A program made the position numbers and the translations under genes. The notes below the pieces were generated by a model. That model was not told where the DNA came from and made no database searches. It saw only the letters and a list, made by a program, of their open reading frames with translations. Below, one piece after another: positions 1-9,118 of a stretch of 64,000 nucleotides of DNA (within the stretch, counting starts at the first letter, position 1; the number at the start of each line of letters is the position of its first letter). The stretch is from Actinomycetota bacterium (GTDB lineage: Bacteria > Actinomycetota > Nitriliruptoria > Nitriliruptorales > Nitriliruptoraceae), in assembly GCA_019347575.1 (NCBI GenBank), contig JAHWKY010000004.1, positions 1 to 64,000 of the forward strand, written 5' to 3'.

Positions 1-322
<322 letters not shown>

Positions 323-326
323 TCAC

Positions 327-367
327 TGCTGGTGCATCGCACCCGCGAACGATGCGATGTAGCAGCA
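327..367. promoter_or_regulatory. 41-bp imperfect dyad upstream of katG
   Basis: Arms TGCTGGTGCATCGCACC (327-343) and GATGCGATGTAGCAGCA (351-367) are near-perfect inverted repeats around a 7-nt centre. The dyad lies 35-75 bp upstream of the katG start and about 85 bp upstream of the divergent response-regulator start. Position and symmetry suggest an operator for a peroxide- or metal-responsive regulator of katG. This is inference; the regulator is not in the window. Confidence 0.45.
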
Positions 368-450
368 TCGATGTCAGTCTAGTGGGGCCGAGTTGCTCGA
401 CCTGGATCCGTCCGGGAGGATGCTGGGTCACCACCCCCTGGAGGAGCCAC

Positions 451-900
451 GTGCGCGTCCTGATCGTGTCCGAGGATCCCGCCGTGCGCTCACGCGCGGC
501 GACCGCGCTGCACCTGCACGGGGAGGCGGACGTCGTCCACGCCAGTGGGGCCGAGGAGGCGCACGCCCTGGTCACGGCAGGCTCGTTCGACGTGATCGTG
601 ATGGACGGCGACCTGTCGCCCGAGGGCGGGTTCTCGGTGCTGTACGAGATCCGTGCTCAGGGCGAGCTCCGCGGGGAACTCACCCCGCCGGCCGTGGTGA
701 TGGCGGGGCGAGCCGATGACCGGTGGTTGGGAGACTGGGCGGGCGCCAACGTCGTGCTGGTCAAGCCGGTGGACCCCTTCGTGCTCGCGGCGCGGGTCGC
801 GGAACTCGTCGGCGCGGCACCGGCTCCCGCGGATGCTGGCGACGAGTCCGGAGGGGAGGTCCGGGCCGCACGCCACGACGGCATCGCGCCCGGCACCTGA
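451..900 (+). CDS. Single-domain response regulator receiver protein
   Basis: 149-aa CheY-like receiver with no visible output domain. It begins MRVLIVSEDP, giving the acidic pair near residues 8-9. The phospho-acceptor Asp52 lies in VIVMDGD, and the conserved Lys is in LVKPVDPF. A short Ala/Gly-rich tail follows the receiver. Start GTG 451 was chosen for its GGAGGAG site 5 nt upstream; a longer in-frame start at 352 would add unrelated sequence. It converges with the next response regulator (9-bp gap). No histidine kinase is adjacent, so its partner is unknown. Confidence 0.8.
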   Translation: MRVLIVSEDPAVRSRAATALHLHGEADVVHASGAEEAHALVTAGSFDVIVMDGDLSPEGGFSVLYEIRAQGELRGELTPPAVVMAGRADDRWLGDWAGANVVLVKPVDPFVLAARVAELVGAAPAPADAGDESGGEVRAARHDGIAPGT

Positions 901-909
901 CGACGACCC

Positions 910-1665
910 TCAACGCTCGAGCAGGCGCGCCATCGTGTCGGCGACGTCGTCCGGAGGGACCCCTAGCTTGCGTGCGATGCGCTTGCGCGTGGCGTACACG
1001 TTGCTCCGGGACACACCCAACTCGTCGGCTAGCTCGCGGGCGCCGCGCCCCCACCCGAGCTGCTCGGCGACGTAGCGCTGCTTGTCGGTGAGCCGCGACA
1101 GGCGTGTCAGCTCCTCGTCCGTCGGAGCGTGCTGACCGCCCTGCGGCTGCGGGGCGCGCTCGATCTTGGACCAGCGGACACCGCCCTCGCCGGTGCGGCC
1201 CGAATCCAGCTCGGCCAGGCGCTGCAGCAACGTCCGGACGCGTTCACGGCGACGGTCACGTTCCTCGTCGTCCGGCTCCGTGAGGCTCTCCTCGACCGCT
1301 CGGAGCAACGTCGCCATCTCGAACGGCTTGGTGACGTAGCGGATCGCTCCTTGGAGGTGACCGCGGATGAAGTCGCGCTCCTGGCTGAGCGCGGTCAGCA
1401 TGACGACGGGGATGTCCTGTGTGGCGTCGTGCTCCTTGAGCGATCGCAGCACCTGCCAGCCGTCGAGGACGGGCATCATCACGTCGAGCAGGACCAGGTC
1501 GGGGGGGTCGCTGCGGATGCTCGCCAGCGCCTCCGCCCCGTCCGCCGCCGTGTCGACGGTGTACCCCGCGAGCTCGAGGTTGATCCGGACGAGCTGGGAC
1601 AGGTCGTCCTCGTCCTCCACGACGAGGACGCGTTCGCCGTCGCCCTGCGAGGGTGCTGGCCCCAT
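910..1665 (-). CDS. Response regulator with C-terminal helix-turn-helix
   Basis: 251 aa. The receiver domain is at residues about 12-130: acidic pocket VVEDEDD, Asp61 in LVLLDVMMP, Thr/Ala switch in VVMLTA, Lys in VTKPFE. A charged linker follows, then a C-terminal helix-turn-helix (LTDKQRYVAEQL, then ELGVSRSNVYATRKRI) resembling LuxR/sigma-70 region 4 DNA readers. It is probably a transcription factor of a two-component or atypical pathway. Start ATG 1665 has a GAGAGAGG site. A much longer in-frame extension to 2814 lies antisense to trpD and is not credible. It is divergent from trpD. Confidence 0.85.
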   Translation of the reverse strand: MGPAPSQGDGERVLVVEDEDDLSQLVRINLELAGYTVDTAADGAEALASIRSDPPDLVLLDVMMPVLDGWQVLRSLKEHDATQDIPVVMLTALSQERDFIRGHLQGAIRYVTKPFEMATLLRAVEESLTEPDDEERDRRRERVRTLLQRLAELDSGRTGEGGVRWSKIERAPQPQGGQHAPTDEELTRLSRLTDKQRYVAEQLGWGRGARELADELGVSRSNVYATRKRIARKLGVPPDDVADTMARLLER

Positions 1666-1749
1666 GTACCTCTCTCCGCTGCCCGGATCGCAGCCGGGTT
1701 CCGTGCGTACCGTAGTGTGCAGCCTCATCCCGAGGTTGGAGGCGTTCCT

Positions 1750-2802
1750 GTGGGATCGGCCGAGGTCGTGTGGGGCGACGTGCTCGAGGGCCTGCTCGAC
1801 GGTCACGATCTGAGCGAGGAGCAGGCCGAAGCGGTGCTGGGCGCGATCATGGCGGGCGAGGCCGAGCCGTCGCAGGCAGCCGGCTTCCTCGTGGCACTGC
1901 GCGCCAAGGGCGAGACCGCGGCCGAGCTGGCCGGCCTGGTCCGGGCGATGGTGGCGGCGGCGGTGCCGCTGGAGGTCTCCGGCCCCTTGGTGGACACCTG
2001 CGGCACGGGTGGTGACCGGGCGGGGACCTTCAACATCTCCACGGTGTCGGCCGTGGTGGTCGCGGCCGCCGGGGCGCGGGTGGCCAAGCACGGCAACCGA
2101 GCGGCATCGAGTGCCTGCGGATCGGCTGACCTGGTGGAGGCGTGGGGGATCGACCTCGAACTGCCCCCTGCTGCCGTCGCCACGACGATCGAGGAGCTCG
2201 GTATCGGGTTCCTCTACGCGCGGTCGTTCCACCCCGCGATGCGCCACGTCGGTCCCATCCGTCAGCAACTCGGCATCCGCACGGTGTTCAACGTCCTCGG
2301 CCCGCTGTGCAACCCGGCTCACGCCGAGCGGCAGGTCGTCGGGGTCGCCGACGCGGCCCTCGCCCCGGTGATGGCCGAGGCACTGGCCCGGCTCGGTCGA
2401 CGGGCGATGGTCTTCCGGGGTTCCGACGGGCTCGACGAGCTGACGACCACCGGCCCCAGTGACGTGTGGGATGTGCGGGACGGCGAGGTCACACCGGGCA
2501 CGATCACCCCGGACGAGCTCGATCTGCCCCGCGTGCGCCCCGAGGATCTGCTCGGGGGGGACCTCGACACGAACGTCCGGATCGCCGAGCGGGTGCTGGC
2601 TGGCGAGCCGGGACCCGCTGCCGACGCGGTGGCCCTCAACGCCGCGGCGGCGCTCGTCGTGGCCGACGTCGTCTCCGACCTCGCCGCAGGCGTGGCCCGC
2701 GCTCGAGAGGTGCTGTCCTCGGGAGCGGCCATGGAGCTGCGCGACCGGTGGGTGGCGCGAGTCCGCGAGCTGCAGGGCGAGGAGATGGTGGACGGTGACT
2801 GA
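1750..2802 (+). CDS. trpD: Anthranilate phosphoribosyltransferase
   Basis: Second step of tryptophan synthesis from chorismate: transfers phosphoribosyl from PRPP to anthranilate. The 350-aa length is typical. The PRPP/Mg motif DTCGTGGDR..TFNIST and the substrate loop KHGNRAASSACGSAD are both present, as is GPLCNPA. Start GTG 1750 is supported by a TTGGAGGCG site; upstream in-frame sequence is antisense to the response regulator. It is followed with an 8-bp overlap by a tRNA-binding-domain gene, so the two are probably co-transcribed. No other trp gene is in the window. Confidence 0.95.
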   Translation: MGSAEVVWGDVLEGLLDGHDLSEEQAEAVLGAIMAGEAEPSQAAGFLVALRAKGETAAELAGLVRAMVAAAVPLEVSGPLVDTCGTGGDRAGTFNISTVSAVVVAAAGARVAKHGNRAASSACGSADLVEAWGIDLELPPAAVATTIEELGIGFLYARSFHPAMRHVGPIRQQLGIRTVFNVLGPLCNPAHAERQVVGVADAALAPVMAEALARLGRRAMVFRGSDGLDELTTTGPSDVWDVRDGEVTPGTITPDELDLPRVRPEDLLGGDLDTNVRIAERVLAGEPGPAADAVALNAAAALVVADVVSDLAAGVARAREVLSSGAAMELRDRWVARVRELQGEEMVDGD

Positions 2803-3193
2803 TCGGCACCGCATCGACCCCGCGACGCGCCCCTACGACCCGGCGGAGCTGGCGCGCAAACCGGAGGTCGAACCCGGTGACTTCTTCTCGATCGACCTGC
2901 GTGTCGGGCGTGTGGTCGCGGTCGAGCAGTTCCCGGAGGCGCGCAAGCCGGCGTGGAGGATCCGGGTCGACTTCGGACCGGTCGTCGGCGAACTGGCCTC
3001 CAGCGCCCAGATCACCAACTACTCGGCTGACGAGTTGAACGGACGGCTCGTCGCGGCCGCGATAAACCTGGGGGAGAAGCGCATCGCCGGCTTCGTGAGC
3101 CAGTTCCTGGTCCTCGGGGCGCTCGAGCCCGACGGCACCGTCCGGCTGCTCGAGATCCCCGAAGACGTCGTGCCCGGATCGCCGATCGCCTGA
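2795..3193 (+). CDS. tRNA-binding (EMAP/OB-fold) domain protein, CsaA-like
   Basis: 132 aa with one EMAP-II-like OB fold: FFSIDLRVGRVVAVEQFPEA, RKPAWRIRVDFG, SSAQITNYSADEL, GRLVAAAINL. This matches the CsaA/Trbp111 group, which bind tRNA elbows or act as export chaperones. Relatives are stand-alone dimers. Start GTG 2795 overlaps the end of trpD by 8 bp. The molecular role here is unknown beyond the fold. Confidence 0.85.
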   Translation: MTDRHRIDPATRPYDPAELARKPEVEPGDFFSIDLRVGRVVAVEQFPEARKPAWRIRVDFGPVVGELASSAQITNYSADELNGRLVAAAINLGEKRIAGFVSQFLVLGALEPDGTVRLLEIPEDVVPGSPIA

Positions 3194-3258
3194 CGTGGAA
3201 CTCCGGCCCCCCGGGCCGCGTCCCACCCACCAGGCAGCGATCGATCGGGAGTCGGATC

Positions 3259-5343
3259 ATGCGGCGGATGTTGGCAGGAGCGACCGTGGTCGTCCTCGCG
3301 GCGGGGGTGGCGCAGGTGGTGACGCAGGAGCCGGCGCCGCTGGAACCCGGTCCGGCACCGATCGCGGTCGGACACGCTGCCGCGCTGCGGACCTTCGAGG
3401 CCTGCGATGACGCGCTCGCGCACATCCGCGCGGAGGCGGCCGATCGCGTCGGACCGTGGGGCCTCGAGGGCCAGTACTGGGCGTTGGCCGACGGCCAGGC
3501 GGTCGCCGCCGAAGGCGATGCCACCAGTGGCGCGGGCCTCGACGACGCTGCAGCCCCGGCGGCACGCGTCGCGGGAGCGGACTACTCCACGACCAACGTC
3601 CAGGAGGTCGGGGTCGACGAGCCCGATCTGGTGAAGACCGATGGGTCCTACCTGTACACGGTCGTGCAGGGACGTCTGCGCGTCCTCGACGTGCGGGGGG
3701 CGGACCCCGCGGTTGTGCACGACGAGCCGCTCGGCAACTCGTGGGATCACCAGCTGCTGCTCGATGGCGATCGGCTGCTGGTCCTCAGCTCACGATCAGG
3801 CGTCTTCGCCGGCCGGGAGGCGCCCGTGGACCAGCCGATGTCGGACGTCGCCTTCACGCCGGTCCACGATCTCGGGACCGCCACCGCGACCCTCTACGAC
3901 GTCAGTGATCCGGCCGCCCCGCACGAGATCGAACGCCTCGACGTGGAGGGTTGGCGCGTCGCCGCTCGGATGATCGACGGGGTGGCACGGCTGGTCGTGC
4001 GCGCGGACCCGGCCGGCATGCCCTGGGCGTTCCCGATGGAGGGCGGGCCAGAGCAGGAGCGGGCCGCGTTGGCGGCCAACCGTGAGCTCGTGATGCGTTC
4101 GACCCTGAGTGACTGGCTACCAGCGGCGGTCCACACCGATCGCACCGGCGCGACACCTCTCGTCAGCCGGGAACCGATCGTCCCCTGCGACCGTATCCAC
4201 ACGCCGGTCGAGTTCTCGGGGTTCGGATCGCTGTCGGTGCTGACGCTCGACCTCGCGGGCGGGTGGGACGATGCCGAGGCCGCCACCGTCCTCGCCGGAG
4301 GCGACACTGTCTACGCCTCGGCGACGTCGCTGTACGTCGCCACCAACCGGTGGATCGAGCAAGCCGCCGACGGGCAGATGGGGGACGGGGCCGACGACGC
4401 CATCTGGAGGCCGTGGGTTCCGGGAGCGACGCAGACGGACCTGCACGTGTTCGACATCGCCGACGCGTCGGGTGCGACCTACCTCGGGTCCGGCTCGGTG
4501 CCCGGTCAGCTGCTGAACCAGTTCTCGATGTCGGAGCACGACGGGTACCTGCGCGTCGCCACCACCGTGGAGGCCACCCCGGAGCGCCCCAGCCAGAGCG
4601 CGGTCCGGGTGCTCGAACTGCGTGGCGATCGCCTCGCCGAGGTCGGGTCCGTCGGTGGTCTGGGACTCGATGAGCGCATCTACGCGGTCCGCTACCTCGG
4701 CGACGTCGCGTACGTCGTCACGTTCCGCGAGACCGATCCCCTCTACACCGTCGACCTGTCCGACCCCACGGCCCCGCACGTCCGCGGCGAGCTGAAGATC
4801 CTGGGCTACTCGGCTTACCTGCACCCGGTCGGGGACGGCCTGCTGCTGGGCATCGGTCAGGACGCGACCGAGCAGGGGCAGACGCTCGGGACCCAGGTCT
4901 CGCTGTTCGACGTCAGCGATCTCGACGCGCCCCGCCGCGTCGCGAACACGACCGTGCAGCAGGGCTACTCCGACGCGGAGTACGACCACCACGCGTTCCT
5001 GTGGTGGGCGCCCACCGGGATGGCGATGCTGCCGGTCAGCATCTGGAGCGATACGGGATCGTGGTCAGGCGCCATCGGTTTGCGTGTGGACACCGGGGCG
5101 CGCACGCTCGACCGCGTCGGCCAGGTCAGCCACGACAGCATCCTGAACGGGGCGGTGGCGCAATCCGACCCGGCTGCGGACCCTGCTGCGCTGGAGGAAG
5201 CCAGGGTCGCTCTCGCCGAGGGTTGGGTCCCACCGATCGTACGCTCGGTCGTGATCGACGGGTCGGTGTACACGTTCAGCGAGATCGGCCTCGTCGTCGC
5301 CGATCTCGACACCCTCGAGGTGGAGTCGTCGCTGGCGTGGTGA
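3259..5343 (+). CDS. Secreted beta-propeller domain protein
   Basis: 694 aa with an N-terminal signal/anchor helix (about residues 4-21) and a large extracytoplasmic body. It contains the phrase TTNVQEVGVDEPDLVKTDG typical of the bacterial Beta_propel family (secreted proteins with a C-terminal propeller). Repeated blades end in 'L.DVSDP..P' phrases (LYDVSDPAAPHEIERL, TVDLSDPTAPHV, LFDVSDLDAPRRV). Function in this family is not established. Start ATG 3259 follows a GGGAGT site. It converges on the nuclease gene with a 6-bp gap. Confidence 0.85.
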   Translation: MRRMLAGATVVVLAAGVAQVVTQEPAPLEPGPAPIAVGHAAALRTFEACDDALAHIRAEAADRVGPWGLEGQYWALADGQAVAAEGDATSGAGLDDAAAPAARVAGADYSTTNVQEVGVDEPDLVKTDGSYLYTVVQGRLRVLDVRGADPAVVHDEPLGNSWDHQLLLDGDRLLVLSSRSGVFAGREAPVDQPMSDVAFTPVHDLGTATATLYDVSDPAAPHEIERLDVEGWRVAARMIDGVARLVVRADPAGMPWAFPMEGGPEQERAALAANRELVMRSTLSDWLPAAVHTDRTGATPLVSREPIVPCDRIHTPVEFSGFGSLSVLTLDLAGGWDDAEAATVLAGGDTVYASATSLYVATNRWIEQAADGQMGDGADDAIWRPWVPGATQTDLHVFDIADASGATYLGSGSVPGQLLNQFSMSEHDGYLRVATTVEATPERPSQSAVRVLELRGDRLAEVGSVGGLGLDERIYAVRYLGDVAYVVTFRETDPLYTVDLSDPTAPHVRGELKILGYSAYLHPVGDGLLLGIGQDATEQGQTLGTQVSLFDVSDLDAPRRVANTTVQQGYSDAEYDHHAFLWWAPTGMAMLPVSIWSDTGSWSGAIGLRVDTGARTLDRVGQVSHDSILNGAVAQSDPAADPAALEEARVALAEGWVPPIVRSVVIDGSVYTFSEIGLVVADLDTLEVESSLAW

Positions 5344-5349
5344 GCGGTC

Positions 5350-7098
5350 TCACGCCCCGCGGCGTGCCACCTTCGTCCCGCTGAGCACCTGCCGGTCACG
5401 CCGTACGGCACGCTCGACGTGGCGGGCCTCGCGCCGGGTGATCGCGAGGGCGGCGCCGCCCGCCACGGGTTCGGCGTACGTCCCGTCGGACCAGAGCACG
5501 ACCGCCCCGTCGTCGAGCCACGACCGCACGAGACGCAGCTCGGCGACGGCGTCGGGACCGATCGGTCCGGGACCGGGGGGCGGGTGGGGGAGCGCACCCA
5601 ACCGTAGGCGCAGCTCGTCCACGTGCGGCAGGGTCGCGGCGACCTCGGTTGCGACGAGTCGCCCCTGCCGGATCAGCGCGATCTCCCAGCCTTCCTCCGA
5701 GGGACACGCTGCGAGGAGCTCGGGCACCCGCGCCAGGCTGTCCAGCCGGCGCGCTTCGCGCAGCAGCGTCGCCGCGGTGTGCAGGCGTGCGCGCACGCCG
5801 GCTGCCCGCTCGAAGCGCCCGGTACGCGCGAGCTGCAGCATCCGGGTCCGCAACGGTCCGAGCAGCGCGTCCACGTCGCCGGTGAGTGCGGACACGTACC
5901 GACCGACGGTCGCGCCGTAGTCGTCCACGGACTGCGTGCCGTCGCACGGGGCACCACAGCGCCCGAGCTCCTTCAGCACGCACGCCCCGTGGTCCTGGGC
6001 CACCCGGATCCGCATCGTGCACTGCCGCAACGGGATGGCCTCGTGCACCGCCTCGACGAACTCCTCAGCGGTTCGTCGCGACGCCACCGGACCGAGGTAG
6101 TGCGCCCCGTCGTCACGCGGCTGGGTCACGATGGACAGCCGCGGGAAGCGCTCGCGGGTCAGCTTGACGAACACGGCCCGCTGGGGGTGACGTGACCTGC
6201 GGTTGAAGCGCGGTCGCTCGTCCTGGATGGCCCGCACCTCACGCACCTGCGCCTCGAGGTCGGTCGGAGCGAGGTCCCACTCGACCCGCGCCGTCAGCCG
6301 CACCATGTCGGCGATCCGTCGGCGCCGGTCCTGGCCGAAGTAGCGACGGAGACGCTGGCGCAGGTTCCTGGCCTTGCCCACGTAGAGCGTCTCGCCGCGC
6401 TCGTCGAGGAAGCGGTACACGCCAGCCGCATCCGGTGCGGACCTGACGAGGTCCACCTTCCGGAACAGCGGGTCGGACGTCGAGCGGCAGTAGTCGAGCA
6501 GGTCCTCGAGCGTGACGACCCCGAGGCTCCCGGTGCGCTCGAGCAGGCCGTGGAGGACGTCGACGGTGGCACGCGCATCGGCCAGCGCCCGATGCTCGGG
6601 TGTGAAGCGGCTGCGGAGGTGGCGAGCCAGGGTGCTCAGACGGCAGTCGCGAACCTCGCCGCCCAGAGCCCGGCGGGCCAACCGTGCGGTGTCCACGACC
6701 GTGTTGGTCAACCGAGGCCGTCCGCTGCGTGCCAGCTCGTGGTCCAGGAAGCCGACGTCGAAGCCGGCGTTGTGCGCGACCAGGACCCCGTCACGGAGGA
6801 ACTCGAGCAAGCTGGGCAGGACGGCCTCGATCGGCGGGCTCGAGCGCACCATCGCGTCCGTGATCCCGGTCACGGCCGTGACCGCCGCCGGCACTCGGCG
6901 CCCGGGGTGGACCAGGGTGTGGAACTCGCCCAGCACCTCACCAGCACGGACCTTCACCGCCCCGACCTCCGTGATGCGATCGCTCGCCGGTGACAGACCC
7001 GTGGTCTCGAGATCCACGACTACGAAGGTGACGTGGATGAGCGCCGGACCGAGGTCCTCGAACGATCGCTGCGTCGCCCCGGCGGTCTCGCCCACCAC
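5350..7098 (-). CDS. DEDDh exonuclease fused to UvrC-like GIY-YIG nuclease domain
   Basis: 582 aa. Residues about 23-190 form a DnaQ-type 3'-5' exonuclease with all DEDDh residues: DLE at 29-31, HNAGFD, and HRALADA. A GIY-YIG nuclease domain related to the UvrC/Cho N-terminus follows (AAGVYRFLD, ETLYVGKARNLRQRLRRY), with a UvrC-like Cys-rich segment (KELGRCGAPCDG). This fusion is known from actinobacteria and is presumed to act in DNA repair. Start GTG 7098 was chosen for its GGAGGG site. A LexA-type box 57 bp upstream (7155-7170) supports damage induction. Confidence 0.88.
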   Translation of the reverse strand: MVGETAGATQRSFEDLGPALIHVTFVVVDLETTGLSPASDRITEVGAVKVRAGEVLGEFHTLVHPGRRVPAAVTAVTGITDAMVRSSPPIEAVLPSLLEFLRDGVLVAHNAGFDVGFLDHELARSGRPRLTNTVVDTARLARRALGGEVRDCRLSTLARHLRSRFTPEHRALADARATVDVLHGLLERTGSLGVVTLEDLLDYCRSTSDPLFRKVDLVRSAPDAAGVYRFLDERGETLYVGKARNLRQRLRRYFGQDRRRRIADMVRLTARVEWDLAPTDLEAQVREVRAIQDERPRFNRRSRHPQRAVFVKLTRERFPRLSIVTQPRDDGAHYLGPVASRRTAEEFVEAVHEAIPLRQCTMRIRVAQDHGACVLKELGRCGAPCDGTQSVDDYGATVGRYVSALTGDVDALLGPLRTRMLQLARTGRFERAAGVRARLHTAATLLREARRLDSLARVPELLAACPSEEGWEIALIRQGRLVATEVAATLPHVDELRLRLGALPHPPPGPGPIGPDAVAELRLVRSWLDDGAVVLWSDGTYAEPVAGGAALAITRREARHVERAVRRDRQVLSGTKVARRGA

Positions 7099-7154
7099 CG
7101 CTGCCCTCCGTTCGCCGTGGCGCGTGTCGGTCGTGCACCAGGAGCGCTGGCCGC

Positions 7155-7170
7155 TTGAACGTACGTTCCG
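7155..7170. promoter_or_regulatory. Probable LexA (SOS) box
   Basis: TTGAACGTACGTTCCG contains the exact dyad GAAC-N4-GTTC of actinobacterial LexA sites, whose consensus is close to TCGAAC-N4-GTTCGA; the core is perfect and three flanking bases differ. It sits 57 bp upstream of the DEDDh/GIY-YIG nuclease start on the minus strand, a sensible position for promoter occlusion. Confidence 0.7.
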
Positions 7171-7380
7171 TACGCTAGCGCGGCGGCGCTGCGGCCGGGC
7201 CGCACGATCAGCGGCAGCCCAGCGGAACCACATGCCTGTGGTTCATCGTGGTGGGAGGGTGTGACACAGCGAACTCCGCAGCCGTCGAGATCGAGCAGCC
7301 GGGTCAGCAGGTGGCCCCCCGAGCTGTGCGCTCGGAGCACACCCGGCGCCGTTGCCGCGGCGGGATCTACCCGGGAAAGA

Positions 7381-7413
7381 CGACGCCCCGGCGCGGGGGG
7401 AGCCGGGGCGTCG
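7381..7413 (-). terminator. Intrinsic terminator-like hairpin downstream of whiB
   Basis: A perfect 12-bp stem (CGACGCCCCGGC with GCCGGGGCGTCG) has a 9-nt loop. Read on the minus strand it is followed by a short pyrimidine tract TCTTTCCC. It lies about 120 nt after the whiB stop codon and would end whiB transcription before the nuclease gene. The T-tract is weak, so pausing or an RNA-stability role is also possible. Confidence 0.6.
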
Positions 7414-7531
7414 AGGTGCGAGGCGAAATCACCGAGGATCTGGAGGGGGAAGCCAGACCTCTCGATGTTGCGGGGAGGACACCGGGACTCGGGCGGGGGG
7501 GTCCGAAGCCCGGTGAACTGCAGCTCGGCCG

Positions 7532-7843
7532 CTACGCGGCATCGTGCTGCTTACGACGGTCGCGTTCCTCGCGTTCGCGACGTCGTAGGTCTCGGATGAT
7601 GGCGCGGCGTTCGGATTCCTGCATGCCGCCCCAGATGCCGTACATCTCGCGCTCCTGGATCGCGTGCTCGAGGCACTCGCGACGGACAGGGCAGGACTGG
7701 CAGAACTCCAGAGCGCGGCGCTGGTCGTCCTCGTCGAGGGAGAAGAACAGATCGATGTCCGCGTCGCGGCAGGCCGCGCGCTCCTGCCAACCACCGCCGG
7801 CGTAGGGGTGGTCGACGCCGAAGAGCGTGGGGGAAACGGCCAC
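7532..7843 (-). CDS. WhiB-family iron-sulfur transcription regulator
   Basis: 103 aa. Four Fe-S ligands are at Cys25, Cys48, Cys51 and Cys57 (AACRDAD, CQSCPVRREC), followed by the GIWGG turn (69-73) and a basic C-terminal tail that reads DNA in this family. WhiB proteins bind sigma factors and control development, redox or virulence genes, and are confined to actinobacteria and their phages. Start GTG 7843 follows an AAGGGA site. Which WhiB class this is cannot be settled by eye. Confidence 0.93.
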   Translation of the reverse strand: MAVSPTLFGVDHPYAGGGWQERAACRDADIDLFFSLDEDDQRRALEFCQSCPVRRECLEHAIQEREMYGIWGGMQESERRAIIRDLRRREREERDRRKQHDAA

Positions 7844-8242
7844 AGCGGTCCCTTCGTCGGTCGTGGCGCCAGGGTCTGCTCGTCTCCCTCGCGCCGTTCT
7901 GGTCCCAACCGGGAGGTGCGCCCTGGACGCTGACGAGCGGCCTGTCGGCTCAGGCTCGTCGAGCGCACGTCGTACCTCCCCGCGGTTCGCTTGCTCACGG
8001 TCCGTTCCGGCTCGTCGATGACGGGACGCTACGGTGCCGTCCGCCGCCCGGACCGGCGACACGTGGGAAGCATGGTCGATGCACCCGCTACCCGGTACCG
8101 ACGGAAGTAGGGGTTCGGTCGCGCCGGCGCGGCCGCCGGTCCGTACGGCCAGGCACAACCCGGCCCTCGGGACCCCCGCAGACGGCCAGGGAGAGGGTCG
8201 AACAGCCTCGGAACGGGCAGTTCGGACACCAGGAGGAGCACC
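7844..8242. other. Divergent intergenic region, whiB / BKACE gene
   Basis: This 399-bp gap separates two divergently transcribed genes and must hold both promoters. The right end has an AGGAGGAGC ribosome site for the gene at 8243. I see no RNA gene and no credible small coding frame. Confidence 0.5.
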
Positions 8243-9118
8243 ATGGCGTTCTCGGATCCGTGTGTGGTGACCTGTGCCATCAGCGGCGCGGTCACCACGA
8301 AGCAGCAGCACGACGCGATCCCCTACACCCCGGAGGAGTACGGCAAGGAGGCCCGTGGGGCGCGAGACGCGGGCGCCGCCGTGGTGCACATCCACGCCCG
8401 GACCCCCGACGGGACGCCGACCTGGGAGGTGGAGCACTACCGCGCCATCACCGACGCCATCCTCGAGGCCGCCCCCGACATCATCATCAACTACTCGACC
8501 GGAGCCGTCGGTGTGCCCCTCGAGACCCGCCTGCGGTTCCTGCGCGAGTTGAAGCCGGAGATGGGCGCGCTCAACATGGGCTCGATGAACTACGCGAAGT
8601 GGTCCAACTCGCGCGACGACTTCGTGTTCAACTTCATCTTCGAGAACTCGTTCGACGACATCATGGCGTTCGTCGAGACCATGCACGACAACGACATCCT
8701 GCCGGAGATGGAGTGCTTCGACGTCGGCCACGTCGAGTCCATCGAGCCGCTGGTGGCCAAGGGATGGCTGCGCGAACCGATGCAGTTCTCGCTCATCCTG
8801 GGGGTCCTCGGCGGTATCCAGGCCGACCCGCGCAACCTCGCGCACCTGGCGTCGCGGGTGCCGCCGGGCTCGAACTGGGAGGTCATCGGCATCAGCCGGG
8901 ACCAGTGGATGCTGATCGCCGCCGCCGCGTCGCTGGGCGGCAACGTGCGGGCCGGACTCGAGGACAACTTCTACCTGGCGAACGGCGACTTGGCGTCGGG
9001 CAACGGGGCGTTGATCGCCCAGGCCGTGTCGATCGTCGAAGCGCAGGGCCGGCGCACCGCCACCCCCAACGAAGCACGCGAGCTGCTGGGTCTTCCGATC
9101 CCCGACCGCGCCCGCTGA
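8243..9118 (+). CDS. BKACE-family (DUF849) beta-keto acid cleavage enzyme
   Basis: 291-aa TIM-barrel enzyme of the 3-keto-5-aminohexanoate cleavage family. Members condense a beta-keto acid with acetyl-CoA to give acetoacetate and a new CoA ester, using a zinc ion. The zinc His pair is at residues 49 and 51 (VVHIHAR); the later RAGLEDN supplies the conserved Glu. Start ATG 8243 has an AGGAGGAGC site. Family members accept many beta-keto acids, and no lysine-fermentation genes are near, so the substrate is unknown. Confidence 0.88.
   Translation: MAFSDPCVVTCAISGAVTTKQQHDAIPYTPEEYGKEARGARDAGAAVVHIHARTPDGTPTWEVEHYRAITDAILEAAPDIIINYSTGAVGVPLETRLRFLRELKPEMGALNMGSMNYAKWSNSRDDFVFNFIFENSFDDIMAFVETMHDNDILPEMECFDVGHVESIEPLVAKGWLREPMQFSLILGVLGGIQADPRNLAHLASRVPPGSNWEVIGISRDQWMLIAAAASLGGNVRAGLEDNFYLANGDLASGNGALIAQAVSIVEAQGRRTATPNEARELLGLPIPDRAR

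Larger units (their letters stand above)
7099..7531. other. Non-coding gap between nuclease gene and whiB
   Basis: This 433-bp stretch holds the LexA-type box near its left end and a strong hairpin at 7381-7413. I find no convincing gene in it. Open frames on the plus strand run antisense into whiB and have no recognisable product. Confidence 0.6.

Noticed and set aside
1665-2814. Minus-strand open frame extending the response regulator to 634 codons
   Set aside because: It runs antisense to trpD, whose motifs are unmistakable. The extension has no domain and a good ribosome site supports ATG 1665.
7248-7805. Plus-strand frame through the whiB region
   Set aside because: It is antisense to whiB, whose four cysteines and GIWGG turn are clear; the frame has no product.
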